Assembly (NCBI RefSeq): GCF_011492965.1
Contig: NZ_CP045121.1
Span: 1,612,001-1,676,000, forward strand
Origin: Rubrobacter marinus
GTDB lineage: Bacteria > Actinomycetota > Rubrobacteria > Rubrobacterales > Rubrobacteraceae
DNA: 64,000 nt
Direction: 5' to 3'
Positions 46,514 to 54,511 of the stretch are shown piece by piece. Every line of letters begins with the position of its first letter. The stretch's first letter is position 1. The notes under the pieces were generated by a model. The model was not told the origin of the DNA. It ran no database searches and saw only the letters and a program-made list of their open reading frames with translations. The position numbers and the translations under genes are program-made.

Positions 46514-46548
46514 GTATACAGCGTATACGAAAGCGAAAATCGTGTCAA
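46514..46548 (-). promoter_or_regulatory. Promoter with GTATAC operator boxes for the 14-gene operon
   Basis: Reading leftward, TTGACA (46548-46543) is followed after about 17 bases by a weak -10 (TACGCT, or TATACG with shorter spacing). The -10 zone overlaps GTATAC-AGC-GTATAC (46514-46528), flanked by TTT and AAAG, that is two TTGTATACA-like boxes typical of FadR/FCD-type GntR regulators. The GntR/FCD gene at 41541 is in the operon behind it. Confidence 0.6.
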
Positions 46549-46723
46549 GAAAAGGTTGCTGACTCGCAAAGTCGGTTCAGAAGATAGGCCACGAAGGTTG
46601 GTGTGTTGTAACCAATATCGGCAATTTTGGTCCTGGGCGAGCCGCCGACCCGGCTCGGCAACTTGAATCGAGGCGACGACAAAGCGATATGAGCTTTGCG
46701 CGGGGAGGGTCAGGAGGCCTGCT

Positions 46724-47128
46724 GTGGACCAGATCGGGCAACCGTCAGGGTGCTCGGAAACTCAGGAGTGGCGTACCGACGGCGCTCACCTTCTGGCGCT
46801 GTTCGTGCTTATACTGGCGGGCGCGTACGTGGGCGTGGTGCTTCTCGGGGATCTCCGAAAGACCGAGGCATCCCTGAACGCCACGCTGCCCTGGTGTCCC
46901 CTTGTGCTTGTAGCGTCATGGCTCCTGGCGCTGCTCCTCTCGCAGTGGCTGCTCCTGCGTCGCGCGGGGGCGAGCCCGCGCCTGGATTCTTCGAACTTCC
47001 CTGTCCCGTTTGGCCTGCTGCGCGCCCCGGGACAGCGCGTTCCGCGCTGGGACTTCTCGCTGGCGTGCGCCCTGCCAGCCCTCTTCGCCTTCGCCGTTCT
47101 CCCTGCGTTAGCGGTGCTGCTGCCGTAG
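46724..47128 (+). CDS. Small membrane protein of unknown function (134 residues)
   Basis: GTG at 46724 has a perfect AGGAGG six bases upstream. Three hydrophobic segments are seen: about residues 22-42, 57-77 and 110-133, with basic loops. It stops at TAG 47126-47128, immediately after the third segment, but the same frame remains open and hydrophobic to 47332. No family recognised; a fragment of a larger membrane subunit is possible. Confidence 0.5.
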   Translation: MDQIGQPSGCSETQEWRTDGAHLLALFVLILAGAYVGVVLLGDLRKTEASLNATLPWCPLVLVASWLLALLLSQWLLLRRAGASPRLDSSNFPVPFGLLRAPGQRVPRWDFSLACALPALFAFAVLPALAVLLP

Positions 47129-47332
47129 GGAGTCGGCGCCGGGGTGGTGGCGGGTATCGCGGGTGGCGTGTCCGTCTATCGACTGCGCTACGCGCTGCTC
47201 GCCCTCTTGATGCCCGGGGGCACGCCCGTCACAAGCGCGGTGCGAGAAGGATGGTCCGACACGGTGCTTGCCTCCGTTGTCGTGGAGGGCCTGCGAGCAG
47301 AGGGTGCCGCGCCCCCGCGCTGTCGTCCGTAG
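47129..47332 (+). pseudogene. In-frame continuation of the small membrane protein after a TAG codon
   Basis: Directly after the TAG the same frame reads GVGAGVVAGIAGGVSVYRLRY and then a further hydrophobic stretch ALLALLMPGG before a stop at 47332. The hydrophobic pattern looks like the rest of the same protein. It may be the remnant of a longer gene cut by a nonsense mutation; separate translation is unlikely because no good ribosome site is near. Confidence 0.35.
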
Positions 47333-47462
47333 GGAGAGAGTTCGTACCGTACCGAGGGACAGGACCGGGGCGCGGGCGGCGAGGTTCGCGCCGGGTGCCC
47401 TGGCGTGCTATTTTGCCCGGCGTGGAAAGGTTCGTGGTCGCATGCGAAGGGAGAAGGAGAAC

Positions 47463-47771
47463 GTGGCACTGGCACCGCTCACGATTATCGCCAAGCTCAA
47501 GGCCAAGCCCGGATCGGAGGATCGGCTCTACAAGGAGTGTCGCAAGCTGGTAGCGCCGACCCTCTCCGAGGAGGGTTGCATCAACTACGACATGCACCGC
47601 TCCGTCGAGGACCCCGGGATCATCATGTTCTACGAAAACTGGGAGACCAAGCCGCTCTGGGAGCAGCACATGGAGTCGTCGCACCTCAGCGAGTTCTCGG
47701 CCGCGACCGAGGACATGGTCGAGGTGTGGGAGCTGTTCCAGGGCGAGAAGGTCGAGGCCCAGGGCTCCTAA
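47463..47771 (+). CDS. Antibiotic biosynthesis monooxygenase (ABM) domain protein
   Basis: About 102 residues, the usual size of a single ABM domain. LTIIAKLKAKPGSEDRLYKE, EEGCINYDMHRS and FYENWETKPLWEQHMESSHL follow the family pattern (YgiN-like). GTG at 47463 has AAGGGAGAAGGAGAA before it; an in-frame ATG at 47442 is the alternative. These small dimeric proteins oxidise quinols or polyketides, or degrade haem. It ends just before a strong hairpin, so it forms its own unit. Confidence 0.88.
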   Translation: MALAPLTIIAKLKAKPGSEDRLYKECRKLVAPTLSEEGCINYDMHRSVEDPGIIMFYENWETKPLWEQHMESSHLSEFSAATEDMVEVWELFQGEKVEAQGS

Positions 47772-47782
47772 GGGGTAGGCCG

Positions 47783-47814
47783 GCGTGGCTCGCGCCCGCG
47801 GGCGCGAGCCACGC
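47783..47814. terminator. 32-bp perfect palindrome after the ABM gene
   Basis: Two 16-base arms, starting GCGTGGCTCGCG and ending CGAGCCACGC, pair without mismatch around the centre at 47798/47799. It is 12 bases after the ABM stop and 28 before the MBL start. No T-tract. Probably a transcription terminator. Confidence 0.6.
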
Positions 47815-47841
47815 GTTGCGAAACACGCGGGGGGATGACGG

Positions 47842-48534
47842 ATGAAGATAACGTTCTACGCGCACGCCAGCTTCCGGCTCGAGGCGGACGGGCTCTCGGT
47901 CGTCACCGATCCCTACACGCCGGGCCCGAAGCCGGGTTCGGGCTTCGATCCCATAGACGAGCCCGCCGATCTCGTGATCATGAGCTCGTCCATGGACGAC
48001 TTCCACTCCGATCCCAGCCACGTGCGGGGCAGTCCCACCGTGGTGGACGCGCTCGAACTGCCGCCGGAGGGGACGGAGGTCAAGGGCGTGACGATCCGCC
48101 CGTTCCCGGCCATGGAGAGCCTGTCGTTCGACTTCCAGGGCGAGTTCGGTCGCCATCCGGACGCGAACGCCCTGTACCTGTTCACGCTCGGCGGGCTGCG
48201 CGTGCTGCACCTTGGCGACACCGGCAACCCGATCCCGCCCGAGCACCTCGACGCGCTGCACGGCAACGTGGACGTCATGTTCGCCCTCGCCGGCGCCCAC
48301 GCCACGATAGCCTACGACGACCTCGACGCGGCGATAGGGGAGATCGGGCCGCGCGTGATCGTCCCGATGCACTACTACAACCCGCGCGGCTGGCTCCAGA
48401 TCGAACCCGTCGAGTCGTTCTTGTCGCGCTACCCGGACGACACGATCACGCGCGTCGGCGGGCCGGAGATGGAGATCACCCCCGAGACGCTACCGGACCG
48501 ACGACACATCTACGTCTTCGAGCAATCCCGCTGA
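47842..48534 (+). CDS. MBL-fold protein (UlaG-like) with an altered metal motif
   Basis: 230 residues beginning MKITFYAHASFRLEADG, typical of UlaG/YtkL-like MBL proteins. LHLGDTGNPI and VPMHYYNPRG supply the Asp and last His. Where the family has HxHxDH this protein reads SSSMDDFHSDP, so two metal-binding His are missing. It may bind one metal or none. GGGGGATGACGG precedes the ATG. No operon partner. Confidence 0.85.
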   Translation: MKITFYAHASFRLEADGLSVVTDPYTPGPKPGSGFDPIDEPADLVIMSSSMDDFHSDPSHVRGSPTVVDALELPPEGTEVKGVTIRPFPAMESLSFDFQGEFGRHPDANALYLFTLGGLRVLHLGDTGNPIPPEHLDALHGNVDVMFALAGAHATIAYDDLDAAIGEIGPRVIVPMHYYNPRGWLQIEPVESFLSRYPDDTITRVGGPEMEITPETLPDRRHIYVFEQSR

Positions 48535-48741
48535 CGCGTCCCGGCGCGGCGGCCGGCGTCGGTGAGGGCATCGCCGCACGGACGCGCTACAAGGTCGCCT
48601 CGACGCCGGGCGGCCGTTGAACGACTGGTAGCCGTCCCTCGGACGCGTGGTGGGCCCCACCGAACGCGACGCAGCTTCGGGGGCGCGCAGGGTAGGATCC
48701 CGAAGCAGCGGAAGCCGCAGGGTGATGAGCTAGGAGGGAAC

Positions 48742-49161
48742 ATGGAAGCGTTGTACACCGCATCCGCGACGGCACACGGGGACGCAACGGCACGGTCGAA
48801 TCTTCGGACGGCATCCTGGACCTGGACCTGACGATGCCGAAGGAGATGGGCGGGCCCGGGACGAAGGCGCCACCAACCCGAGCAGCTCTTCGCCGCCGGT
48901 TACTCCGCGTGCTTCGAGAACGCCCTGAGGCGCGTGGCCGGCCGGCAGAAGAAGAGCCTGGGCGAAGACACCTCCATAACGGCCAACGTCGGCATCGGAC
49001 GGGACGGGAACGGCTTCGGTCTCAAGGTCGAACTGGTCGGGCACATCCCCGGTCTCCCGCGCGAGGAGGCGGAGGCTCTGATGCACGACGCGCACCAGGT
49101 CTGCCCGTACTCCAAGGCTACCCGGGGCAACATAGAAGTGAAACTCTCGGTGGCGGAGTAG
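48742..49161 (+). CDS. ohr: Organic hydroperoxide resistance protein (Ohr/OsmC family), frame broken three times
   Basis: Thiol peroxidase of 140 residues when repaired, exactly the family length. MEALYTASATAHGG starts it; the peroxidatic Cys is in AGYSACFENAL and the resolving Cys in QVCPYSKATRGN. One base is missing in each of the runs 48778-48781 (G), 48866-48867 (G) and 48877-48879 (C); three losses bring the frame back. TAGGAGGGAAC precedes the ATG. Ohr reduces organic hydroperoxides with lipoyl-type reductants. Confidence 0.85.
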
Positions 49162-49489
49162 CGGTCGAGGGACGGCGCGGGGACGGGCAAGGAGCAGGCC
49201 CGGCTCGGGGAGGCGGGCTCGCGCGGGCCGCGGCCCTGGCTCACGTCCGGAAGACCCTGTTTTCCTGCGGCCCCGATAGGTCCCGATTCCCCATGGCCAG
49301 CCCGACTCGCCCGCACCCGGGAGGTCGGGCTCTCGATAGAGGCTTCGGGCGGTCGCCGTCTCACACGGCCTCGTCCTCCGGGCGCTCGGGCCCGACGGAA
49401 GCCGCAGGTGTGTCTCCCGCCCCGGAACGAACAGGTGCTCCGAACCCCCCGACGGTTTCGCGCCCGGTCCTCGTGCCCCCGCCCGACGC
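49162..49489. other. Gene-free stretch, nothing recognised
   Basis: About 330 bases between ohr and the decayed regulator. All frames are Arg/Pro/Gly-rich and lack ribosome sites. The 3' end of the regulator remnant on the minus strand may extend into it, but no conserved residues could be followed. Confidence 0.35.
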
Positions 49490-49969
49490 TCCTCCGGACA
49501 GCCACAGCAAGCGCCCCCTCGAACGGGCGGTAGCTCTTGCGCTCCCAGACCAACTCCGCCGCTCTCGGCGCGTCGCGACCTCGACGGCTGCCGTGATGCG
49601 TTCGTGCTCCCCGATCGGGGCGCCGGAGTGGCTGTCGAACAAGATGGACTCCGGTGGCAGGACCGCCCGGAGGCTGGCGATAAACCCTTCGAGGTGACGC
49701 GGGCTTGCGGCCTCGTACACCGCGCGGCGCCGGGCGGCGTCCAGCTCGGCCGCGTCGGTTCGGGCGTCCCCGCCCGGACGGCCTCCCGTAGAGCGCCGTG
49801 CCGTCGGTGGATCTGCTACAACCGCTCCGCCGTGGCGCTCGGCGAAGAGCCCCGTCGCTACCGGTGCCGTTCGACCTCCTTCTTGCTGGCATGGGTCGTG
49901 CGAATGCGAGTCTGCACCAACGCCCCTCGAGGGAGAGAACATGGGACCGAGCGCCCGCTCTTGACGCAA
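49490..49969 (-). pseudogene. Decayed GntR/FCD-type regulator (ligand domain remnant)
   Basis: On the minus strand, AVYEAASPRHLEGFIASLRA, GEHERITAAVE and RDAPRAAELVWERKSY lie in two frames and together follow an FCD domain, joined if one G is added near 49580. Upstream QIHRRHGALREAVRAG and DARTDAAELD join if one G is added near 49764. At least one in-frame TAG also interrupts it, and no winged-helix part is visible. It is thus probably a true remnant, unlike the other broken genes. It lies just beside the promoter at 49961. Confidence 0.45.
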
Positions 49970-49989
49970 TTCTATTTTGTATAGAGAAT
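49961..49989 (+). promoter_or_regulatory. AT-rich promoter with inverted repeat upstream of the SDR gene
   Basis: TTGACG (49961-49966), 17 bases, then GAGAAT (49984-49989). Between them TCTAT-TTTGT-ATAGA (49971-49985) is a perfect 5+5+5 repeat containing a TTTGTATAG half resembling GntR/FCD sites. It would give a leader of about 220 bases before the SDR start. Confidence 0.5.
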
Positions 49990-50218
49990 ATTTCTAATTC
50001 ATAAAGGAGCGTGGAAGCCAAGGCAGTACGAGAAGTAACCTCTCGAATGAGGCGCAGCGCGATGCTCGCGCGGGTCGGGCTCGCGCTGCGTCGAAGGTCC
50101 CGCTCCGGTCCCGAGGTGGCCCAAAGCATGGAGCAGGGTGCAGAGTCATCGAGGAACGGCGTAAGGCGGATCGATTACCTCGTAGCTGTTCGCAGGCACG
50201 AGACGGGAAGGGAGCTTA

Positions 50219-50992
50219 ATGGGGGCTGGTCGTGAGGGGCGGCTCGGTGGGAAGGTCGCTATCGTAACGGGCGCGGCGTCCGGGATCGGGCGCGTCTCGG
50301 CCGAGAGGTTCGCGGCCGAGGGGGCTCGCGTTGTGGTCGCCGACATAGACGCCGACGGCGCCGAGGGCGTGGCGGCGGGCATCGTGAAGGGTGGGGGCGA
50401 GGCGACGCACGTCCGCTGCGACGTCTCCCGGGCGGACGACGCGAGGGCGATGGTCGAGGCGGCGGTCGAGCGCTACGGCGGGCTCGACGTCCTCTTCAAC
50501 AACGCCGGTTACACCAACCCCCCGCGCCCCTTCGGGGAGACGACGGAGGAGGAGTTGGATCGGTCGCTGGCCGTCAACGTCAAGGGGGTGTTCCTCTGCT
50601 CCCAAGCCGCGATCCCCGCGATGAGGGGACGGGGCGGCTCGATCATCGTTACGGCGTCGGTCATGGGCATGAGGACCCGTCCCGGGTTCACGGCCTACGC
50701 GTCGTCGAAGGCGGCGGCCATCCATCTCGCGCGGACGCTGGCGGTGGAGCTGGCCGGAGAGAACATCCGCGTCAACTGCCTGGCCCCGGTGGCCACCGAC
50801 ACGCCGATGCTCAACACGTTCATAGGGGATCGGGACCCCGAGGAGGGGCGGGCGGCCTTTATCTCGACGATCCCGCTCGGGAGGCTCGCTACCCCTTCGG
50901 ACGTCGCTTCGGCGGCGCTGTACCTGGCCTCCGACGAAGCGGCGTACATCACGGGGACCGTCCTCCCCGTGGACGGCGGTCGCAGCATATAG
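50219..50992 (+). CDS. SDR-family oxidoreductase (FabG-like)
   Basis: Short-chain dehydrogenase of 257 residues. Cofactor motif TGAASGIG, NNAG, the Ser region IIVTASVMGMR, catalytic YASSK and the C-terminal PVDGGRSI are complete. ADIDADG after strand 2 (Asp) indicates NAD rather than NADP. GGGAAGGGAGC precedes the ATG. It leads a rightward gene series with fumarase-type dehydratase and CoA-transferase, so oxidation of a hydroxy acid or alcohol is likely. Confidence 0.93.
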   Translation: MGAGREGRLGGKVAIVTGAASGIGRVSAERFAAEGARVVVADIDADGAEGVAAGIVKGGGEATHVRCDVSRADDARAMVEAAVERYGGLDVLFNNAGYTNPPRPFGETTEEELDRSLAVNVKGVFLCSQAAIPAMRGRGGSIIVTASVMGMRTRPGFTAYASSKAAAIHLARTLAVELAGENIRVNCLAPVATDTPMLNTFIGDRDPEEGRAAFISTIPLGRLATPSDVASAALYLASDEAAYITGTVLPVDGGRSI

Positions 50993-51135
50993 CGGGAGAA
51001 GGGACGATGCCGCGGCGTGGCAACCGGTAAGGAGCAGCCGTCCGGGCCGGATCGGCCGTAAGGGGTCGTGCAGCGAACCGTTGTAGTAGTGGTCGAAATA
51101 TGCCGCCCGAGGTTTCGGGCAGGTTAGGAGGAAGC

Positions 51136-51977
51136 GTGCGGGAGATCCCAGCCGAGAAGATCGTCGAGGCCGTCCGCGACCTGTGCATCGAGGCGAACAC
51201 GGAGCTTCCGCAGAGCCACCTCGCCCTGATGCGCCGGGCGCTGGAGGATGAGGAGTCGCCGCACGGGCGCGAGGTGCTTCAGAGGCTCCTGCAGAACGCC
51301 GACGTCGCCAAGGAGCGGTGCGTGGCGTTCTGCCAGGACACCGGCTACGCCGTCTTCTTCGTCGAGATGGGGAGCGGCGTGCGCATCGCGGACGGCGAGA
51401 TCGGCGAGCTCATCGACGAGGGCGTGAGGCGCGGCTACGACGAGGGCTACCTCAGAAAGTCCATCGTCCGCAGCCCCGTCGACCGGGTCAACACCGGCGA
51501 CAACACTCCGGCGATCGTCTACCACGAGCCGGTGGCGGGGGACGGCTTCAAGCTCACCATGCTCGTCAAGGGCGCCGGCTGCGACAACATGAGCGCCCTG
51601 AAGATGCTCACCCCCGCGGAAGGCGTGGAGGGGATGAAGAGGTTCGTCGTCGAGACCATCGAGAAGGCGGGGCCGAACGCGAGCCCGCCGGTCACGGTGG
51701 GCGTCGGGATCGGGGGCCGTTCGAGAAGGCGGCGATGCTCGCCAAAAAGGCCCTGACGCGCCCCTCCGGCGAGCCTAACCCCGACCCCGAGCTCGCGAGG
51801 CTGGAAGGGGAGATCCTGGACGGGATCAACGCGACGGGCATCGGTCCCGCGGGCTACGGCGGCACGCAGACCGCCCTGTGCGTCCACATCGAGAGCTTCC
51901 CGACGCACATCGCCTCGTTCCCGGTCGCGGTCAACCTCGACTGCCACTCCCACCGCACCGCCTCGACGGAGCTGTAG
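51136..51977 (+). CDS. Class I fumarase/L-tartrate dehydratase alpha subunit, frame broken once
   Basis: Fe-S hydro-lyase large subunit, about 280 residues. Cluster cysteines are seen in FCQDTGYAVFF, GAGCDNMSALKML and, after the break, the TQTALCVHIES region; AVNLDCHSHR is near the end. One extra G in 51712-51716 joins VGIGG to PFEKAAMLAKKAL. GTG at 51136 has GGAGGAAGC upstream. The beta subunit follows after 4 bases. Fumarase and tartrate dehydratase share these motifs and are not separable here. Confidence 0.88.
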
Positions 51978-51981
51978 GCGC

Positions 51982-52560
51982 ATGGCCGACGAGATCCGCC
52001 TCGAAGCCCCGTTGATGAGAGAAGGCAACGAAGCCCTCAAGACCGGCGACGTCGTGCTGCTCTCGGGCGTCCTGTACACCGCCCGCGACGCCGCCCACGC
52101 GAGGATGAAGGAGGCGATAGAGAACGGAGACGATCTGCCCTTCGACCCGGAGGGGCAGATCGTCTACTTCACCGGCCCCGCCCCGGCGCGGCCCGGACAC
52201 GCCATCGGCCCGGCGGGCCCCACCACCGCCTCGCGGATGGACCCCTACTCGCCCTTGCTGGTCGAGCGCGGGCTAAAGGGGATGGTCGGCAAGGGGCTGC
52301 GCTCCGAGGCCGTGCGCGACGCGATGCGGGAGCACGGCTGCGTCTACTTCGGGGCGGTTGAGGGGACGGCGGCGCTGCTGGCCGACAGGGTCAAGGATGC
52401 CGAGGTCGTGGCCTACGAGGACCTCGGGGCAGAGGCGATCAGAAGGCTCGTGGTCGAGGACTTCCCGGTGATCGTCGTCAACGACCTGCACGGCGGCGAC
52501 CTCTACCTGGAGGGGCGCGAACGGTGGCGCAAGAGAGCGCCCGTGGGGGAAGGATCTTGA
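51982..52560 (+). CDS. Class I fumarase/L-tartrate dehydratase beta subunit
   Basis: 192 residues, the usual length. LLSGVLYTARDAAHARM, YFTGPAPARPG, IGPAGPTTASRMDPY and MVGKGLRSEAVRDAM are the standard beta-subunit motifs, and PVIVVNDLHGGDLY closes it. It pairs with the alpha subunit directly upstream. Together they dehydrate a 2-hydroxy dicarboxylate such as malate, tartrate or a methyl derivative (mesaconase activity is known for some). Confidence 0.93.
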   Translation: MADEIRLEAPLMREGNEALKTGDVVLLSGVLYTARDAAHARMKEAIENGDDLPFDPEGQIVYFTGPAPARPGHAIGPAGPTTASRMDPYSPLLVERGLKGMVGKGLRSEAVRDAMREHGCVYFGAVEGTAALLADRVKDAEVVAYEDLGAEAIRRLVVEDFPVIVVNDLHGGDLYLEGRERWRKRAPVGEGS

Positions 52561-52592
52561 CCGGCGAAACTTCTCGGGAGGGTGGGAGCCAG

Positions 52593-53780
52593 ATGCTGCC
52601 GCTGGAAGGGATCACGGTGGTCTCGCTGGAGCAGGCCGTCGCCGCCCCCTTCGCCACCCGACAGCTCGCCGACCTCGGCGCCCGCGTCGTCAAGGTCGAG
52701 CGCCCAGGCGCCGGCGACTTCGCCCGCTCCTACGACGGGACCGTCAACGGCATGTCCAGCCACTTCGTCTGGCTCAACCGCTCCAAGGAGTCCCTCGCCC
52801 TCGACCTCAAGCAGGACGCCGCCAAGGGGGCGCTGCGCAGGCTCGTGGCCGGGGCGGACGTCTTCGTGCAGAACCTCGCCCCGGGCGCGGCCGAACGGCT
52901 CGGCTTCGGGGCGGAGGCGCTGAGGGGGGAGGACCCCGGCCTGGTGCACTGCTCGGTCTCCGGCTACGGCGGGGGCGGCCCCTACACGGAGAAGAAGGCC
53001 TACGACCTTCTGGTGCAGTGCGAGGCCGGGCTCGTCTCGATCACCGGCACGGAGGAGGCCCCCTCCAAGGTCGGCATCTCCGTGGCGGACATAGCGGCCG
53101 GGATGTACGCCTACTCGGGGGTGCTCTCGGCCCTGTTCCGGCGCGGGAGGACGGGGGAGGGGGCGACGATCGAGGTGTCGATGCTGGAGGCCTTGGGCGA
53201 GTGGATGGGCTTCCCGGCCTACTTCTCCGGCTACGGCGGCGAGGAGCCGAGGAGGAGCGGGGCGAGCCACGCGGCGATAGCGCCCTACGGCCCGTTCGCC
53301 TGCTCCGACGGCGGGGTCGTCTTCCTCGGGGTGCAGAACGAGCGGGAGTGGGAGCGGTTCTGCGGCGGGGTGCTGGGGAGGGAGGGGATGGCAGGGGACG
53401 AACGCTTCGAGACCAACTCCAAGCGCGTCGAGAACCGCGACGCGCTTCGCGCCGAGATCGAGGGCGCCTTCTCGGGTCTCCCCGCCGAGGAGGCCGTGGG
53501 GAGGCTGGAGGGGGCGGGGATCGCCAACGCGAGGATGCGCGACGTGAAGGGCTTCCTCGACCACCCGCAGCTCGAAGCGCGCGGGCGCTGGCGGGAGTTC
53601 GGCTCTCCGGTGGGCCCCCTGCGGGCGCTCCTGCCGCCGGCGACGCTCGCGGGGACGGAGCCGGTGATGGGGCCGATCCCCGGGGTCGGGGAGCACAACG
53701 GCTCGATCCTCGAGGAGCTCGGCTACGGGGACGCGGAGATCTCGGCCCTGGCGAACTCGCAAAACGGGGCTTCGGCGTGA
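52593..53780 (+). CDS. Class III CoA-transferase (CaiB/BaiF family)
   Basis: About 395 residues. LADLGARVVKVERPGAGDFAR and VSGYGGGGPYTEKKAYD are family motifs; Asp in SVADIAAGMYAY (about residue 166) is the catalytic position. ATG at 52593 is preferred (GGTGGGAG upstream), though TTG 52557 and GTG 52524 are in frame. Next to a two-subunit dicarboxylate dehydratase it would activate the unsaturated or hydroxylated acid to its CoA ester. Second of three such enzymes here. Confidence 0.93.
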   Translation: MLPLEGITVVSLEQAVAAPFATRQLADLGARVVKVERPGAGDFARSYDGTVNGMSSHFVWLNRSKESLALDLKQDAAKGALRRLVAGADVFVQNLAPGAAERLGFGAEALRGEDPGLVHCSVSGYGGGGPYTEKKAYDLLVQCEAGLVSITGTEEAPSKVGISVADIAAGMYAYSGVLSALFRRGRTGEGATIEVSMLEALGEWMGFPAYFSGYGGEEPRRSGASHAAIAPYGPFACSDGGVVFLGVQNEREWERFCGGVLGREGMAGDERFETNSKRVENRDALRAEIEGAFSGLPAEEAVGRLEGAGIANARMRDVKGFLDHPQLEARGRWREFGSPVGPLRALLPPATLAGTEPVMGPIPGVGEHNGSILEELGYGDAEISALANSQNGASA

Positions 53781-53845
53781 CGTCCGCACGGAGGGCGGCC
53801 GTCGCGCGGTGGCTCGCGGTTCGCCAGGAAGGGAGGTAGGGTTCG

Positions 53846-54457
53846 ATGCGTTTGCACTCCGCCCCAAAATCCGGGAACGGCTACAAGGTACGGCTGCTCC
53901 TCGGGCTCATGGGCGAAGGCGTGGAGGTGATCGACTACAACACCAGAGGCGGCGAGACGCACTCCCCGGGGTTCCTCGGGAACGTTAACCCGGACGGCAG
54001 GGTCCCGGTTCTAGAGCTCGACGACGGGACGACGCTCCCCGAGTCCGGCGCGATCATGCTCTTCTTCGCCGAGGGGACGCCTTACCTTCCCGGCGACAGG
54101 GTCGAGCGGGCGCAGATCTTTCGCTGGATGTTCTTCGAGCAGTACAGCCTCCTGCTCTACCTCTCGAGGCCCCGGCTGTGGAAGATGTGGGAGGTCGAGA
54201 TTACCGAGGTCAGGGAGGCGCAGCTCGCGGAGATCTTCGAGCAGGGCTACCGGGCGCTGGGGGTGATGGAGCGCCACCTCGAGGGCCGCGAGTTCTTCGT
54301 CGGGGAGCGCCCGACCGTCGCCGACGTCGCGCTCTACGCGTACCCGCGCGTGTGCGACGAGGGAGGCTACGAGCTCGGGGACTACCCAAACGTACGCGCC
54401 TGGCTCGAGCGCGTCGAGGCCCTCCCCGGATACGTGCCGCCGCCCGGTCGGGCCTGA
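53846..54457 (+). CDS. Glutathione S-transferase family protein
   Basis: 203 residues. The N-terminal thioredoxin-like part has LHSAPKSGNGYKVRLLL, cis-Pro in GRVPVLELDDG and the glutathione-contact ES in LPESGAIM; the C-terminal helical part carries FFVGERPTVADVALYAY. Most Actinobacteria lack glutathione, so another thiol or a structural role is possible. GGAAGGGAGG precedes the ATG. It lies between CoA-transferase and aldehyde dehydrogenase; maleylpyruvate-isomerase-like cis-trans isomerisation is one option. Confidence 0.9.
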   Translation: MRLHSAPKSGNGYKVRLLLGLMGEGVEVIDYNTRGGETHSPGFLGNVNPDGRVPVLELDDGTTLPESGAIMLFFAEGTPYLPGDRVERAQIFRWMFFEQYSLLLYLSRPRLWKMWEVEITEVREAQLAEIFEQGYRALGVMERHLEGREFFVGERPTVADVALYAYPRVCDEGGYELGDYPNVRAWLERVEALPGYVPPPGRA

Positions 54458-54511
54458 TCGGCCAGCGAACCACCAAAAGGACCGTCAGGACCGAAGCAAT
54501 AGGAGGAAGGG

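Noticed and set aside
47126..47128. TAG recoding (suppressed or pyrrolysine-like stop)
   Set aside because: Elsewhere in the window TAG ends well-defined genes (for example at 15914-15916 and 49159-49161), so it is a normal stop here; a nonsense mutation or chance is simpler.
50011..50235. Short GTG-started frame in the leader of the SDR gene
   Set aside because: AAGGAG lies only one base before the GTG, the product is an Arg/Ser-rich shadow, and it overlaps the true SDR start.
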